Source: Bifidobacterium breve
Lineage (GTDB): Bacteria; Actinomycetota; Thermoleophilia; Miltoncostaeales; Miltoncostaeaceae
Assembly: GCA_945861935.1 (NCBI GenBank)
Contig: CAMAVU010000004.1
Location: 1-60,250 of the forward strand
Length of the DNA stretch: 60,250 nt
Reading direction: 5' to 3'
The notes below the pieces were generated by a model. It searched no databases, was not told the DNA's origin, and worked only from the letters and a program-made list of their open reading frames with translations. Below are positions 16,581 through 25,752 of the stretch, piece by piece. Within the stretch, counting starts at the first letter, position 1. Each line of letters opens with the position of its first letter. Position numbers and translations under genes: made by a program.

Positions 16581-17741
16581 ATGGCGCTCACCTATCGAAC
16601 AGCCGGCGAGTCGCACGGCCCTGCCCTGACGACGATCATCGAGGGCGTCCCGGCCGGGCTGCCGCTCACGCCCGAGGACATCGACACCGACCTGGCGCGC
16701 CGGCAACTCGGCTATGGGCGCGGGGGGCGGCAGAAGATCGAGACCGACCGCGTGCAGGTGACCGCCGGTATCCGACACGGGCGCACCCTGGGGAGCCCGG
16801 TCGCGCTGATGGTGATGAACCGGGACTTCGCCAACTGGTCCGAGGACAGGATGGCCATCTGGGAGCCCATCTCCGAGGTCAAGCCGATCACGCTGCCGCG
16901 ACCCGGCCACGCCGATCTGGCGGGCATGCAGAAGTACGAGACCGACGACCTGCGCAACATCCTCGAGCGCGCCAGCGCCCGCGAGACGGCCGCGCGCGTG
17001 GCCGCGGGCGGCGTCGCCCGGGCTCTGCTGCGGCGCTATGGCATGGAGGTGCGCAGCCATGTCGTGCAGGTGGGGCCGGAGCAGGCGCCCGGACGCGATG
17101 ATCTCGTGCTTGCCGACTTCGACGGCGTGGACGAGAGCCCGGTCCGTGCGCTGGACGACGATGCGTCCGGGCGGATGAAGGCGGCCATCAAGGCCGCCGG
17201 TCAGGACAGCGACACGCTCGGTGGCATCTTCGAGGTGTGGGTGTTCGACCCGCTCCCCGGCCTGGGCTCACATGTGAGTGGCGACGCCCGGCTCGACGGC
17301 AGGATCGGTCAGGCCATGCTGGGCATCCAGGCCATCAAGGGCGTGGAGATCGGCGCGGGTTTCGAACTCGGCCGCATCCGTGGCAGCGCGGCCCACGATG
17401 AGATCTTCTGGACCGAGGAGCGGGGCTACCACCGCCGCACGAACCGGTCGGGAGGTCTCGAAGGCGGGATGACCCATGGGGCCCCGCTGGTCGTGCGTGC
17501 GGTCATGAAGCCCATCGCGACACTCAGCCGCCCGCTGGCATCGGTGGACGTGCAGACCAAGGAGGCCACGTCGGCCTTCAAGGAGCGCTCGGACATCTGC
17601 GCGGTGCCGGCCGCGGCGGTCATCGGCGAGGCCGTCGTGGCGTTCGTTCTGGCCCAGGCCCTCATCGACAAGTTCGGCGGCGACTCCATCGTCTCCCTTG
17701 ATGCCGCGGTGGATCGCTACCGCGCGGTTCTGGCGCGCTAG
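16581..17741 (+). CDS. aroC: Chorismate synthase
   Basis: Last enzyme of the shikimate pathway: converts 5-enolpyruvylshikimate-3-phosphate to chorismate using reduced FMN. 386 residues, normal length. Family signatures TAGESHGPAL near the N-terminus, YGRGGRQKIE (flavin/substrate basic patch), RASARETAARVAAGGVA, and RSDICAVPAAAVIGE near the C-terminus. An open frame runs 68 codons upstream but without homology; ATG 16581 starts at the conserved MALTYRTAGE. First gene of the operon; aroK follows after 2 bp. Confidence 0.95.
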   Translation: MALTYRTAGESHGPALTTIIEGVPAGLPLTPEDIDTDLARRQLGYGRGGRQKIETDRVQVTAGIRHGRTLGSPVALMVMNRDFANWSEDRMAIWEPISEVKPITLPRPGHADLAGMQKYETDDLRNILERASARETAARVAAGGVARALLRRYGMEVRSHVVQVGPEQAPGRDDLVLADFDGVDESPVRALDDDASGRMKAAIKAAGQDSDTLGGIFEVWVFDPLPGLGSHVSGDARLDGRIGQAMLGIQAIKGVEIGAGFELGRIRGSAAHDEIFWTEERGYHRRTNRSGGLEGGMTHGAPLVVRAVMKPIATLSRPLASVDVQTKEATSAFKERSDICAVPAAAVIGEAVVAFVLAQALIDKFGGDSIVSLDAAVDRYRAVLAR

Positions 17742-17743
17742 CC

Positions 17744-18274
17744 GTGGCCACGGAGCGCTGGGTTGCGCTCGCGGGCTACATGGGCGCGGGAAAGACGACG
17801 GTTGGCCGGATGACCGCCGACCTTCTGGCCGTGGAGTTCCTGGATGCCGACTCCCTGGTGGAGGCGCACGCGGGTCAGCCCATCCCCGAGGTCTTCGCGC
17901 AGCGGGGCGAGTTGTGGTTCCGTCGGGCGGAGGAGGATCTCATCCGCGAGAACCTGCACGCGGAACCGGGCGTGCTGGCACTGGGCGGCGGCGCGCTGGG
18001 GAGTCGCCGGACGCGCGAGGTGCTCGGTCGCACCGCCTGGGTGGCGTGGTTGCGCATTGACCCGGAACTGGCCTGGGACCGCGTGGGCGGCGAGCCCGGG
18101 CGCCCTCTGGCCCTTGACCGGGGGCGCTTCATCCGGCGCGCGGGCGAGCGTGAGCACGTGTACCGCGAGGCGGCCGACGTGATCCTCGATGCCTCGCGTC
18201 CGCCTGACCAGTTGGCGCGGATGCTCGCGGAGTGGGTGCAGGATGGCGGCCCGGACGAGGATCAGGCCGGGTGA
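17744..18274 (+). CDS. aroK: Shikimate kinase
   Basis: Phosphorylates shikimate with ATP. 176 residues, P-loop GYMGAGKTTVGR, shikimate-binding DAD (LDADSLVE) and the GGGA loop (LALGGGALGS), plus the lid arginine region RPLALDR. GTG start 2 bp after aroC; its stop overlaps the aroB GTG. Confidence 0.93.
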   Translation: MATERWVALAGYMGAGKTTVGRMTADLLAVEFLDADSLVEAHAGQPIPEVFAQRGELWFRRAEEDLIRENLHAEPGVLALGGGALGSRRTREVLGRTAWVAWLRIDPELAWDRVGGEPGRPLALDRGRFIRRAGEREHVYREAADVILDASRPPDQLARMLAEWVQDGGPDEDQAG

Positions 18275-19368
18275 GCACCGTGGCGCCCGAGCCCCTGCTC
18301 ACCGCCATCATCGGCCCGCGGACCGTGCCGGTGCATCTGGGCCCCGGGGTGCTGGACCTCGTTGGCCCGCTGGTGGCATCAGCCGCCGCGGGCGACGGCG
18401 TGTTCGTGGTGGTGGACGACGGGATCGCCGAGGTCGGCGAGCGCGTCCAGGACTCGTGCCGGGACGCCGGGCTTCGGGTTGCGACCGCATCCGTCCCTGC
18501 GGGGGAGGCCTCAAAGAATCTGGGGGAGATGGAGCGTCTGGCACGTGCGGCGGCGCGCGCGGGAATCCACCGGCGTGATGCCGTGGTCGCCGTCGGTGGC
18601 GGAGTGGTGGGCGACCTCGCCGGGTACCTGGCCGCCTCGTATCAGCGCGGGGTGCGCCTTGTCCAGGTGCCCACCACCCTTCTTGCAATGGTGGACTCGT
18701 CGCTGGGCGGGAAGACCGGGGTGGACCTGCCGGAGGGCAAGAACTACGTCGGCGCCGTGTACCAGCCCGAGGCCGTGCTGATGGACACCGATGTGCTGTC
18801 CACCCTGCCGGCGCGCGAACTCGCCTGCGGCTTCGCCGAGATCGTGAAGTACGGGCTGCTCACGGGCGGCGCCCTGATGGAGACGGCGGAGGGGTGGCCC
18901 GGGTTGCCGGGCCCGGGTGCGGAACTTGCCGACCTGATCCGCCGATGCGCCCAGTGCAAGCTCGACGTCGTGGCTGGCGACGAGTTCGATCTGGGGCGCC
19001 GGGCCATCCTGAACCTCGGGCACACCGTCGGACATGGCATCGAGGCTGCGGCCGGGTACGACCTGTACCACCATGGCGAGGCCATTTCCCTGGGTCTGCT
19101 CGCGGCTCTCAGGATCAGTGAGCACGTTCTGGGCTTGGCGCCGGAATGGCGCGACCGCACCGCCGCCACGCTCCGGCGGCACGGCCTGCCCGTCGAGATG
19201 GACCCGTCGGTTGCCGTGGACGACGTGCTTGCCATGATGGCGCACGACAAGAAGGCCGACGGGCGCGCACTCAACATGGTGCTCGTGCGCGCCCCCGGGG
19301 ACGTGCTGACCCACCAGGACCCCGACCCGGGCGTCGTCCGCGCCGCCGTGGAGGAACTGCTGCCATGA
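18271..19368 (+). CDS. aroB: 3-dehydroquinate synthase
   Basis: NAD- and metal-dependent conversion of DAHP to 3-dehydroquinate, second step of the shikimate pathway. 365 residues. NAD site GGGVVGDLAGY, PTTLLAMVDSSLGGKTGV loop, metal ligands in GFAEIVKYG (glutamate), LNLGHTVGHGIE (histidine) and YHHGEAIS (histidine). GTG overlaps the aroK stop as GTGA; its TGA overlaps aroQ as ATGA. Confidence 0.95.
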   Translation: MSTVAPEPLLTAIIGPRTVPVHLGPGVLDLVGPLVASAAAGDGVFVVVDDGIAEVGERVQDSCRDAGLRVATASVPAGEASKNLGEMERLARAAARAGIHRRDAVVAVGGGVVGDLAGYLAASYQRGVRLVQVPTTLLAMVDSSLGGKTGVDLPEGKNYVGAVYQPEAVLMDTDVLSTLPARELACGFAEIVKYGLLTGGALMETAEGWPGLPGPGAELADLIRRCAQCKLDVVAGDEFDLGRRAILNLGHTVGHGIEAAAGYDLYHHGEAISLGLLAALRISEHVLGLAPEWRDRTAATLRRHGLPVEMDPSVAVDDVLAMMAHDKKADGRALNMVLVRAPGDVLTHQDPDPGVVRAAVEELLP

Positions 19369-19802
19369 CCACCATCGCGTTGCTGCACGGCCCCAACCTC
19401 AACATGCTGGGGCGGCGCCCGTCCCAGCACTACGGCACCCTCACCCTGCCCGCGCTGGAGGCGCAGGTGCGCGCGTGGGGGGCTGAGCGCGGCATGCGGG
19501 TCGGGGCGTTCCAGACCAACCATGAGGGCGCGTTCCTCGATCATGTGCACGGGCTGGCCGGGGCGGTGGACGGTGCGATCGTGAATCCCGGGGCCTGGAC
19601 CCACTACCAGTACTCCATCCGTGATGCGCTCGAGGTGATGGGCGCACCATTCGTCGAGGTGCACCTGTCCGATGTGGAGGCGCGGGAGGAGTTCCGGAGG
19701 ATCTCGGTGGTGCGCGACATCGCACTCGCGACCGTGATGGGCAAGGGTCCTGAGGGGTACCGCGAGGCCCTGGACATCCTGGGGGCGGAGATCGGCGTGT
19801 GA
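19365..19802 (+). CDS. aroQ: 3-dehydroquinate dehydratase, type II
   Basis: Dehydrates 3-dehydroquinate to 3-dehydroshikimate. 145 residues, dodecamer-forming type II family. LLHGPNLNMLGRR with the catalytic arginine/tyrosine lid (HYGTLTL), FQTNHEG, NPGAWTHYQYSIRDAL (catalytic histidine before the tyrosine) and EVHLSD. Coupled on both sides by 4-base overlaps. Confidence 0.95.
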   Translation: MTTIALLHGPNLNMLGRRPSQHYGTLTLPALEAQVRAWGAERGMRVGAFQTNHEGAFLDHVHGLAGAVDGAIVNPGAWTHYQYSIRDALEVMGAPFVEVHLSDVEAREEFRRISVVRDIALATVMGKGPEGYREALDILGAEIGV

Positions 19803-20869
19803 GCCTCGCCGTGCGGCAGGCGGGCGTCGGGGACATCCTGCAGGACGAGGACCTCGACGCCCTCATCGTCACCGATCTGCTCAACATCCGTTACCTGACC
19901 GGGTTCACGGGGTCGAACGGTGTGCTGGTGGTCACCTCGTCGGGGCGCGTGCTGCTGACCGACGCGCGGTACGCCGCGCAGGCGGGGGCGCAGGTGGTGG
20001 ACACCGACGTGGTGATCGCCGGCCGCGACCTGATGGACCGGCTCGCCGACGTCGTGCCCCGCGGACGGGCTGGCATCGAGGTGGAACACGTCACCGTCGC
20101 CCGGCGCGACCGCCTTGCCGAGCGGCTGGCGGGCGTGGATCTGATGCCCACATCGGGCCTTGTGGAGGGGCTGCGCGTGGTGAAGGACGACGAGGAGTTG
20201 GACCTCATCCGTGAGGCCGCGCGCGTGGCCGACCTCGCGCTGGGGCGCCTCGTGTCCGAGGGTTTCGGCGGCCGCACCGAGGCGGCGACGGCGTGGGCAC
20301 TGGAGGGGTGGATGCGGGACCTCGGTGCCGAGGGCACGGCGTTCGACATCATCGTGGCCGGCGGCACGCACGGAGCGCTTCCCCATGCGGTGCCCCGTGC
20401 CGTGCCCATACCCGGCGACACGCTTGTGGTGGTGGACATGGGTGCCCGCGTCGCGGGCTATGCGTCGGACTGCACGCGCACGCTCGCCACAGGTACTCTC
20501 CCGCCCGCGCTCGACGAGGCATACGCGGTGTGCCTCGAGGCGCAGCGTGCGGCCTTGGCGGCCTGCCGGTCCGGAACGCACTCGAAGGAGCTCGACTCGA
20601 CGGCACGGAAGGTCATCGCGGATGCGGGACTGGGGGAATACTTCGGCCACGGGCTGGGGCACGGCGTGGGGCTGGAGATCCACGAGCGCCCGTGGCTTCG
20701 CGGGGAGGGCGGGGAGGTGCTCCGAACCGGCATGGTTGTGACCGTCGAACCGGGCATCTACCTGGAGGGGGTCGGCGGGGTGCGTATCGAGGACCTGGCG
20801 ATCATCACCGACGACGGCTGTGAGGTGCTCACGCGCGTGCCCACCGACCTGACCATGACGACCACCTAG
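19799..20869 (+). CDS. pepQ: M24 Xaa-Pro aminopeptidase / dipeptidase
   Basis: Cytoplasmic metallopeptidase acting on X-Pro bonds. 356 residues: creatinase N-terminal domain (IRYLTGFTGSNG) and a pita-bread catalytic domain with metal ligands in VVDMGARVAGYASD (two aspartates), GHGLGHGVGLEIHE (histidine), VTVEPGIY and GVRIED (two glutamates). The aroQ-pepQ-efp-accB-accC-nusB order is the same as in Bacillus, which supports the calls. GTG start overlaps the aroQ stop. Confidence 0.92.
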   Translation: MSLAVRQAGVGDILQDEDLDALIVTDLLNIRYLTGFTGSNGVLVVTSSGRVLLTDARYAAQAGAQVVDTDVVIAGRDLMDRLADVVPRGRAGIEVEHVTVARRDRLAERLAGVDLMPTSGLVEGLRVVKDDEELDLIREAARVADLALGRLVSEGFGGRTEAATAWALEGWMRDLGAEGTAFDIIVAGGTHGALPHAVPRAVPIPGDTLVVVDMGARVAGYASDCTRTLATGTLPPALDEAYAVCLEAQRAALAACRSGTHSKELDSTARKVIADAGLGEYFGHGLGHGVGLEIHERPWLRGEGGEVLRTGMVVTVEPGIYLEGVGGVRIEDLAIITDDGCEVLTRVPTDLTMTTT

Positions 20870-20878
20870 GAGCGGGCC

Positions 20879-21435
20879 GTGGGCGCCATCAGCACAAATG
20901 ACCTGAGGAACGGCTGGGTCCTCGACATTGACGGCGATCTCGTGAGCGTTGTCTCCTTCCAGCACGTCAAGCCCGGCAAAGGCGGCGCGTTCGTGCGCAC
21001 CAAGTTGAAGGGCCTCGCCAAGGGCAACGTGGTGGACCGGACCTTCCGGGCGGGCGAGAAGGTGGAGCGGGTGACCACCGAGACCCGGACCATGCAGATG
21101 CTGTACGAGGATGGCGACGGGCTCGTGTTCATGGACGGGGAGACCTTCGAGCAGGTGACGGTGCCGAGGGCCGCCATCGAGGCCGTGGACCTCCTCGCGC
21201 CCAACGCTGAGGTGCAGGTCCTCTTCGTCCGCGACGCCCCCTTCCGTGCCGACCTCCCGGTGACGGTGGAACTCGCGGTTGTGCGCACCGACCCGGGTGT
21301 GAAGGGGGATACCGTCTCGAACGTGATGAAGCCCGCCACTCTGGAGACCGGGGCCACGGTCAACGTGCCGCTGTTCGTCAACGAGGGTGAACGCATCAAG
21401 GTGGATACGCGAACGCGGGAGTATGTGAGCCGAGC

Positions 21436-21439
<4 letters not shown>
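20879..21439 (+). CDS. efp: Elongation factor P
   Basis: Relieves ribosome stalling at polyproline stretches. 186 residues, three beta-barrel domains. The tip loop is KPGKGGAF with lysine at the modifiable position; C-terminal signature MKPATLETGATVNVPLFV. An AGGAG ribosome binding site precedes GTG 20879. No epmA/epmB or ymfI-type modification gene is nearby. Confidence 0.95.
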
Positions 21440-23177
<1,738 letters not shown>

Positions 23178-23181
<4 letters not shown>

Positions 23182-24542
23182 AGTTGCTGGTTGCAAACCG
23201 CGGCGAGATCGCTGTGAGGATCATCCGGACCGCCCGCGAACTCGGAATCCCGACGGTGGCCGTTTACTCAACGGCCGATGCCCAGACCCCCGCGGTGGAG
23301 ATGGCCGACGAGGCCGTGTGCATCGGGCCGCCGCCTGCGCGCGAGTCGTACCTCGACATGCGGAATGTGATCGGCGCAGCCGAGGTGACCGGATGCGACG
23401 CGGTGCACCCCGGCTACGGGTTCCTGTCGGAGAACCCCGCGTTCGCAACCGAGTGCGCCCGAAACGGCATCCGCTTCGTCGGACCTGCCCCCGAGGTGAT
23501 GCAGCGGATGGGCGACAAGATCGAGGCGAAGCGCGCCGCTATCGCCGCTGGCCTGCCGGTCCTGGGCGGCTCGGATGGACCGGTGAGTGACATCGCTGTG
23601 GCCCGCGCGGCCGCCGTGGCCGCCGGGTACCCGGTACTGCTGAAGGCCTCGGCGGGTGGGGGCGGGAGGGGGATGCGGCGGGTTGAGGGCCCGGGGGACC
23701 TGGAGCGTGCGTTCGATGCCGCGGCTCAGGAGGCCCTCGCCGCGTTCGGGGACGGGTCGCTCTACGTCGAGAAGTTGCTTGAGGGCGCGCGGCATGTCGA
23801 GGTGCAGGTGGTGGTGGACGGTCTCGGCGGCGTGCTGATCGCGGGTGACCGGGAGTGCTCCATCCAGCGCCGTCACCAGAAGGTGGTGGAGGAGGGCCCG
23901 GCCCCCAACCTTCTGGACTCAACGCGTGAGGGTCTCCACTCGGCGGCCGAGCGGGCCTGCCGGGACTGGGGCTACACGTCTGCCGGCACGCTGGAGTTCT
24001 TGGTGGACGCCCGCGGAGACTTCTACTTCCTCGAACTCAACGCGCGCCTTCAGGTGGAGCATCCGGTGACGGAACTGGTGAGTGGCTTGGATCTCGTTGC
24101 AGAGCAACTGCGGATCGCCGACGGCCAGGTCCTGTCGCGCACGGGACGCATCGAGGCCAACGGGCATGCCATCGAGTGCCGCATCAACGCCGAGGACCCG
24201 GCCTTCGATTTCCGCCCGGCCGCAGGGCGGCTGGGGACGTTCCACCTCGCGGCCGGTCCCGGTGTCCGCGTGGACACCTTCTGCCGCACGGGCGCGTACG
24301 TGCCGCCGTACTACGACTCCCTCATCGCGAAGATGTGTGTCTGGGCACCCGATCGCGATCGTGCGGTTGCCCGGATGCGGCGTGCCCTCTCCGAGAGCAC
24401 CGTTGAGGGGGTTCCGACCACACTGCCGCTGCTCGAGGAGATCTCACGCGACGAGGTATTCCGGTCGGGCCGCTACACGACGGCCTTTCTGTCGGAGCGC
24501 ACCGCCCACCTCCCGTCGCTGGGCGGGGGCGGCGGACGATGA
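23178..24542 (+). CDS. accC: Biotin carboxylase subunit of acetyl-CoA carboxylase
   Basis: ATP-dependent carboxylation of biotin on AccB. 454 residues: N-domain LLVANRGEIAVRI, HPGYGFLSEN, ATP-grasp glycine loop KASAGGGGRGMR, and the catalytic segment LELNARLQVEHPVTE, all complete. GTG start overlaps the accB stop (GTGA). The carboxyltransferase subunits (accA/accD or a propionyl type) are not in the window. Confidence 0.95.
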
Positions 24543-24958
24543 CGGCTTCCGGTATCTCCCGTCGTGAGGCGCGGCGTCAGGCGGTGATCCTCCTGTACCA
24601 GAGGGACGTCACAGGGCTGCCGGTTCCCGAGTTGGTGGAGAACGCGCTTCGGGCCGGCGAGCATGCCGACGACCCGTTCACCGGGGAACTGGTGGACGGC
24701 GTGGAGGCCGACCGCGCCGCACTGGACGCACGGATCACCGAGGCGGCCACCGGGTGGAGCGCCGAGCGGATCGCGCCGCTCGAACGCAACATCCTGCGGG
24801 TCGCGATCCTTGAGATCTCCGCCGGCGACGTGCCGGTCCCCGTCGCCATCGACGAGGCGATCGAGATGGCGAAGAAGTGGTGCGCAGCCGAAGCACCGGC
24901 GTTTGTGAACGGGGTGCTGGGTCGCGTGGCGCGCGAGGCTCCGGAGGCGGCGGCGTGA
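24539..24958 (+). CDS. nusB: Transcription antitermination protein NusB
   Basis: Binds boxA RNA with NusE (S10) in rRNA antitermination. 139 residues, all-helical: SRREARRQAVILLYQRDV, PLERNILRVAILEI and FVNGVLGRVA are the family signatures. Start ATG overlaps the accC stop; its stop overlaps the next small ORF. Confidence 0.93.
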   Translation: MTASGISRREARRQAVILLYQRDVTGLPVPELVENALRAGEHADDPFTGELVDGVEADRAALDARITEAATGWSAERIAPLERNILRVAILEISAGDVPVPVAIDEAIEMAKKWCAAEAPAFVNGVLGRVAREAPEAAA

Positions 24959-25227
24959 CGCCGCGCGAGGAACTTGAGGCGGCAACCCGGCGTCTGGAGG
25001 ATCTGGCGCGGCGCATCTCCGACGCGGTCGGCAGGCCGGCGACCGAAGTGGAGGCACTGGCGCGCCAGGCGGCCGATCTGTCCGCCGCCGTGGTGGACAT
25101 CATCCCACGCGCCATCGCCGAGGCGGAGTCGGTGTCCAGGGCCGACGTTCCGCGGATCGGTGATCCGGCTGGGTCCTCTCCCAGGCCGGCTGGGCGCTCG
25201 GAGGACACACCCGCCGGGATGCTCTGA
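24955..25227 (+). CDS. Small helical protein, unknown
   Basis: 90 residues: two amphipathic helices predicted to coil (PREELEAATRRLEDLARRIS; EVEALARQAADLSAAVV) followed by a disordered proline/serine tail. No family recognised. GTG overlaps the nusB stop as GTGA, so it is probably translated as the last gene of the aro-acc-nus operon. Confidence 0.6.
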   Translation: MTPREELEAATRRLEDLARRISDAVGRPATEVEALARQAADLSAAVVDIIPRAIAEAESVSRADVPRIGDPAGSSPRPAGRSEDTPAGML

Positions 25228-25279
25228 CCGCGCTCACGTGCGGTGGGTGCCGCCGGGGAACGGGGGGCGTGTTCGACTT

Positions 25280-25296
25280 CCGGGGATGGTCCCCGG
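25280..25296 (+). terminator. Hairpin after aro-acc-nus operon
   Basis: CCGGGGA (25280-25286) pairs with TCCCCGG (25290-25296), loop TGG, 53 bp after the last stop of the operon. A plausible terminator stem, without U-run. Confidence 0.35.
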
Positions 25297-25688
25297 TCCC
25301 TGCGTTGGGCCCTGGCCGCCCTCCCGGATGGGATACGGGCGCCTCGTGGGATGCGCGTTGCCATCCGGGGCACCCGGGGCGGTGGTCCGGATGTGTGCCC
25401 GGCATTTCCGCCACCGCGGCGCCCCTGGGAGGCAAATGGGTCCCCATGCGGTGGACGGGGGGATCCGGCCGGATGTGCGGTTGACGACTCTGCCGGACGG
25501 CCGCCGATGTGCCGGTGCGGCCCTTCCCGGGGGAGCCGCGTCCGGGACGGCGGAGGACCCGCGGCGGATACACCCGGTCCCGGGAGGGGTCCCGAACAGG
25601 CATCTCGTGCCGTCCGGGTGGTCGGACCACGTGATCAGAGGGGGCGAGGTGACCGGTGGTACCGTCCGCGAATGCGTTCCCTCGGATC

Positions 25689-25703
25689 GCGCCATAATGG
25701 CGC
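25689..25703 (+). promoter_or_regulatory. Palindrome over a CATAAT -10 box
   Basis: GCGCCAT-A-ATGGCGC, two perfect 7-bp arms around one base, contains CATAAT (25693-25698), a near-consensus -10 in very GC-rich surroundings, 55 bp before the ATG of the secreted protein. A repressor or activator bound here would cover the promoter. Confidence 0.4.
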
Positions 25704-25752
25704 CGGGCACGGCGGTCCCCCACATGGAATACGCACGGGACAACGGCACGCG

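Larger units (their letters stand above)
25228..25752. other. 525-bp intergenic region without a supported gene
   Basis: Open frames exist on both strands because of the GC content, but none has a recognisable protein pattern or a coupled start. It holds a hairpin near its left end (25280-25296) and a palindrome over a CATAAT box near its right end (25689-25703). It separates the aro-nusB operon from the secreted-protein gene. Confidence 0.6.

Noticed and set aside
25243-25752. In-frame upstream extension of the secreted protein, and minus-strand frames across the same gap
   Set aside because: Low-complexity Gly/Pro/Arg sequence without homology; the signal peptide begins exactly at ATG 25753.
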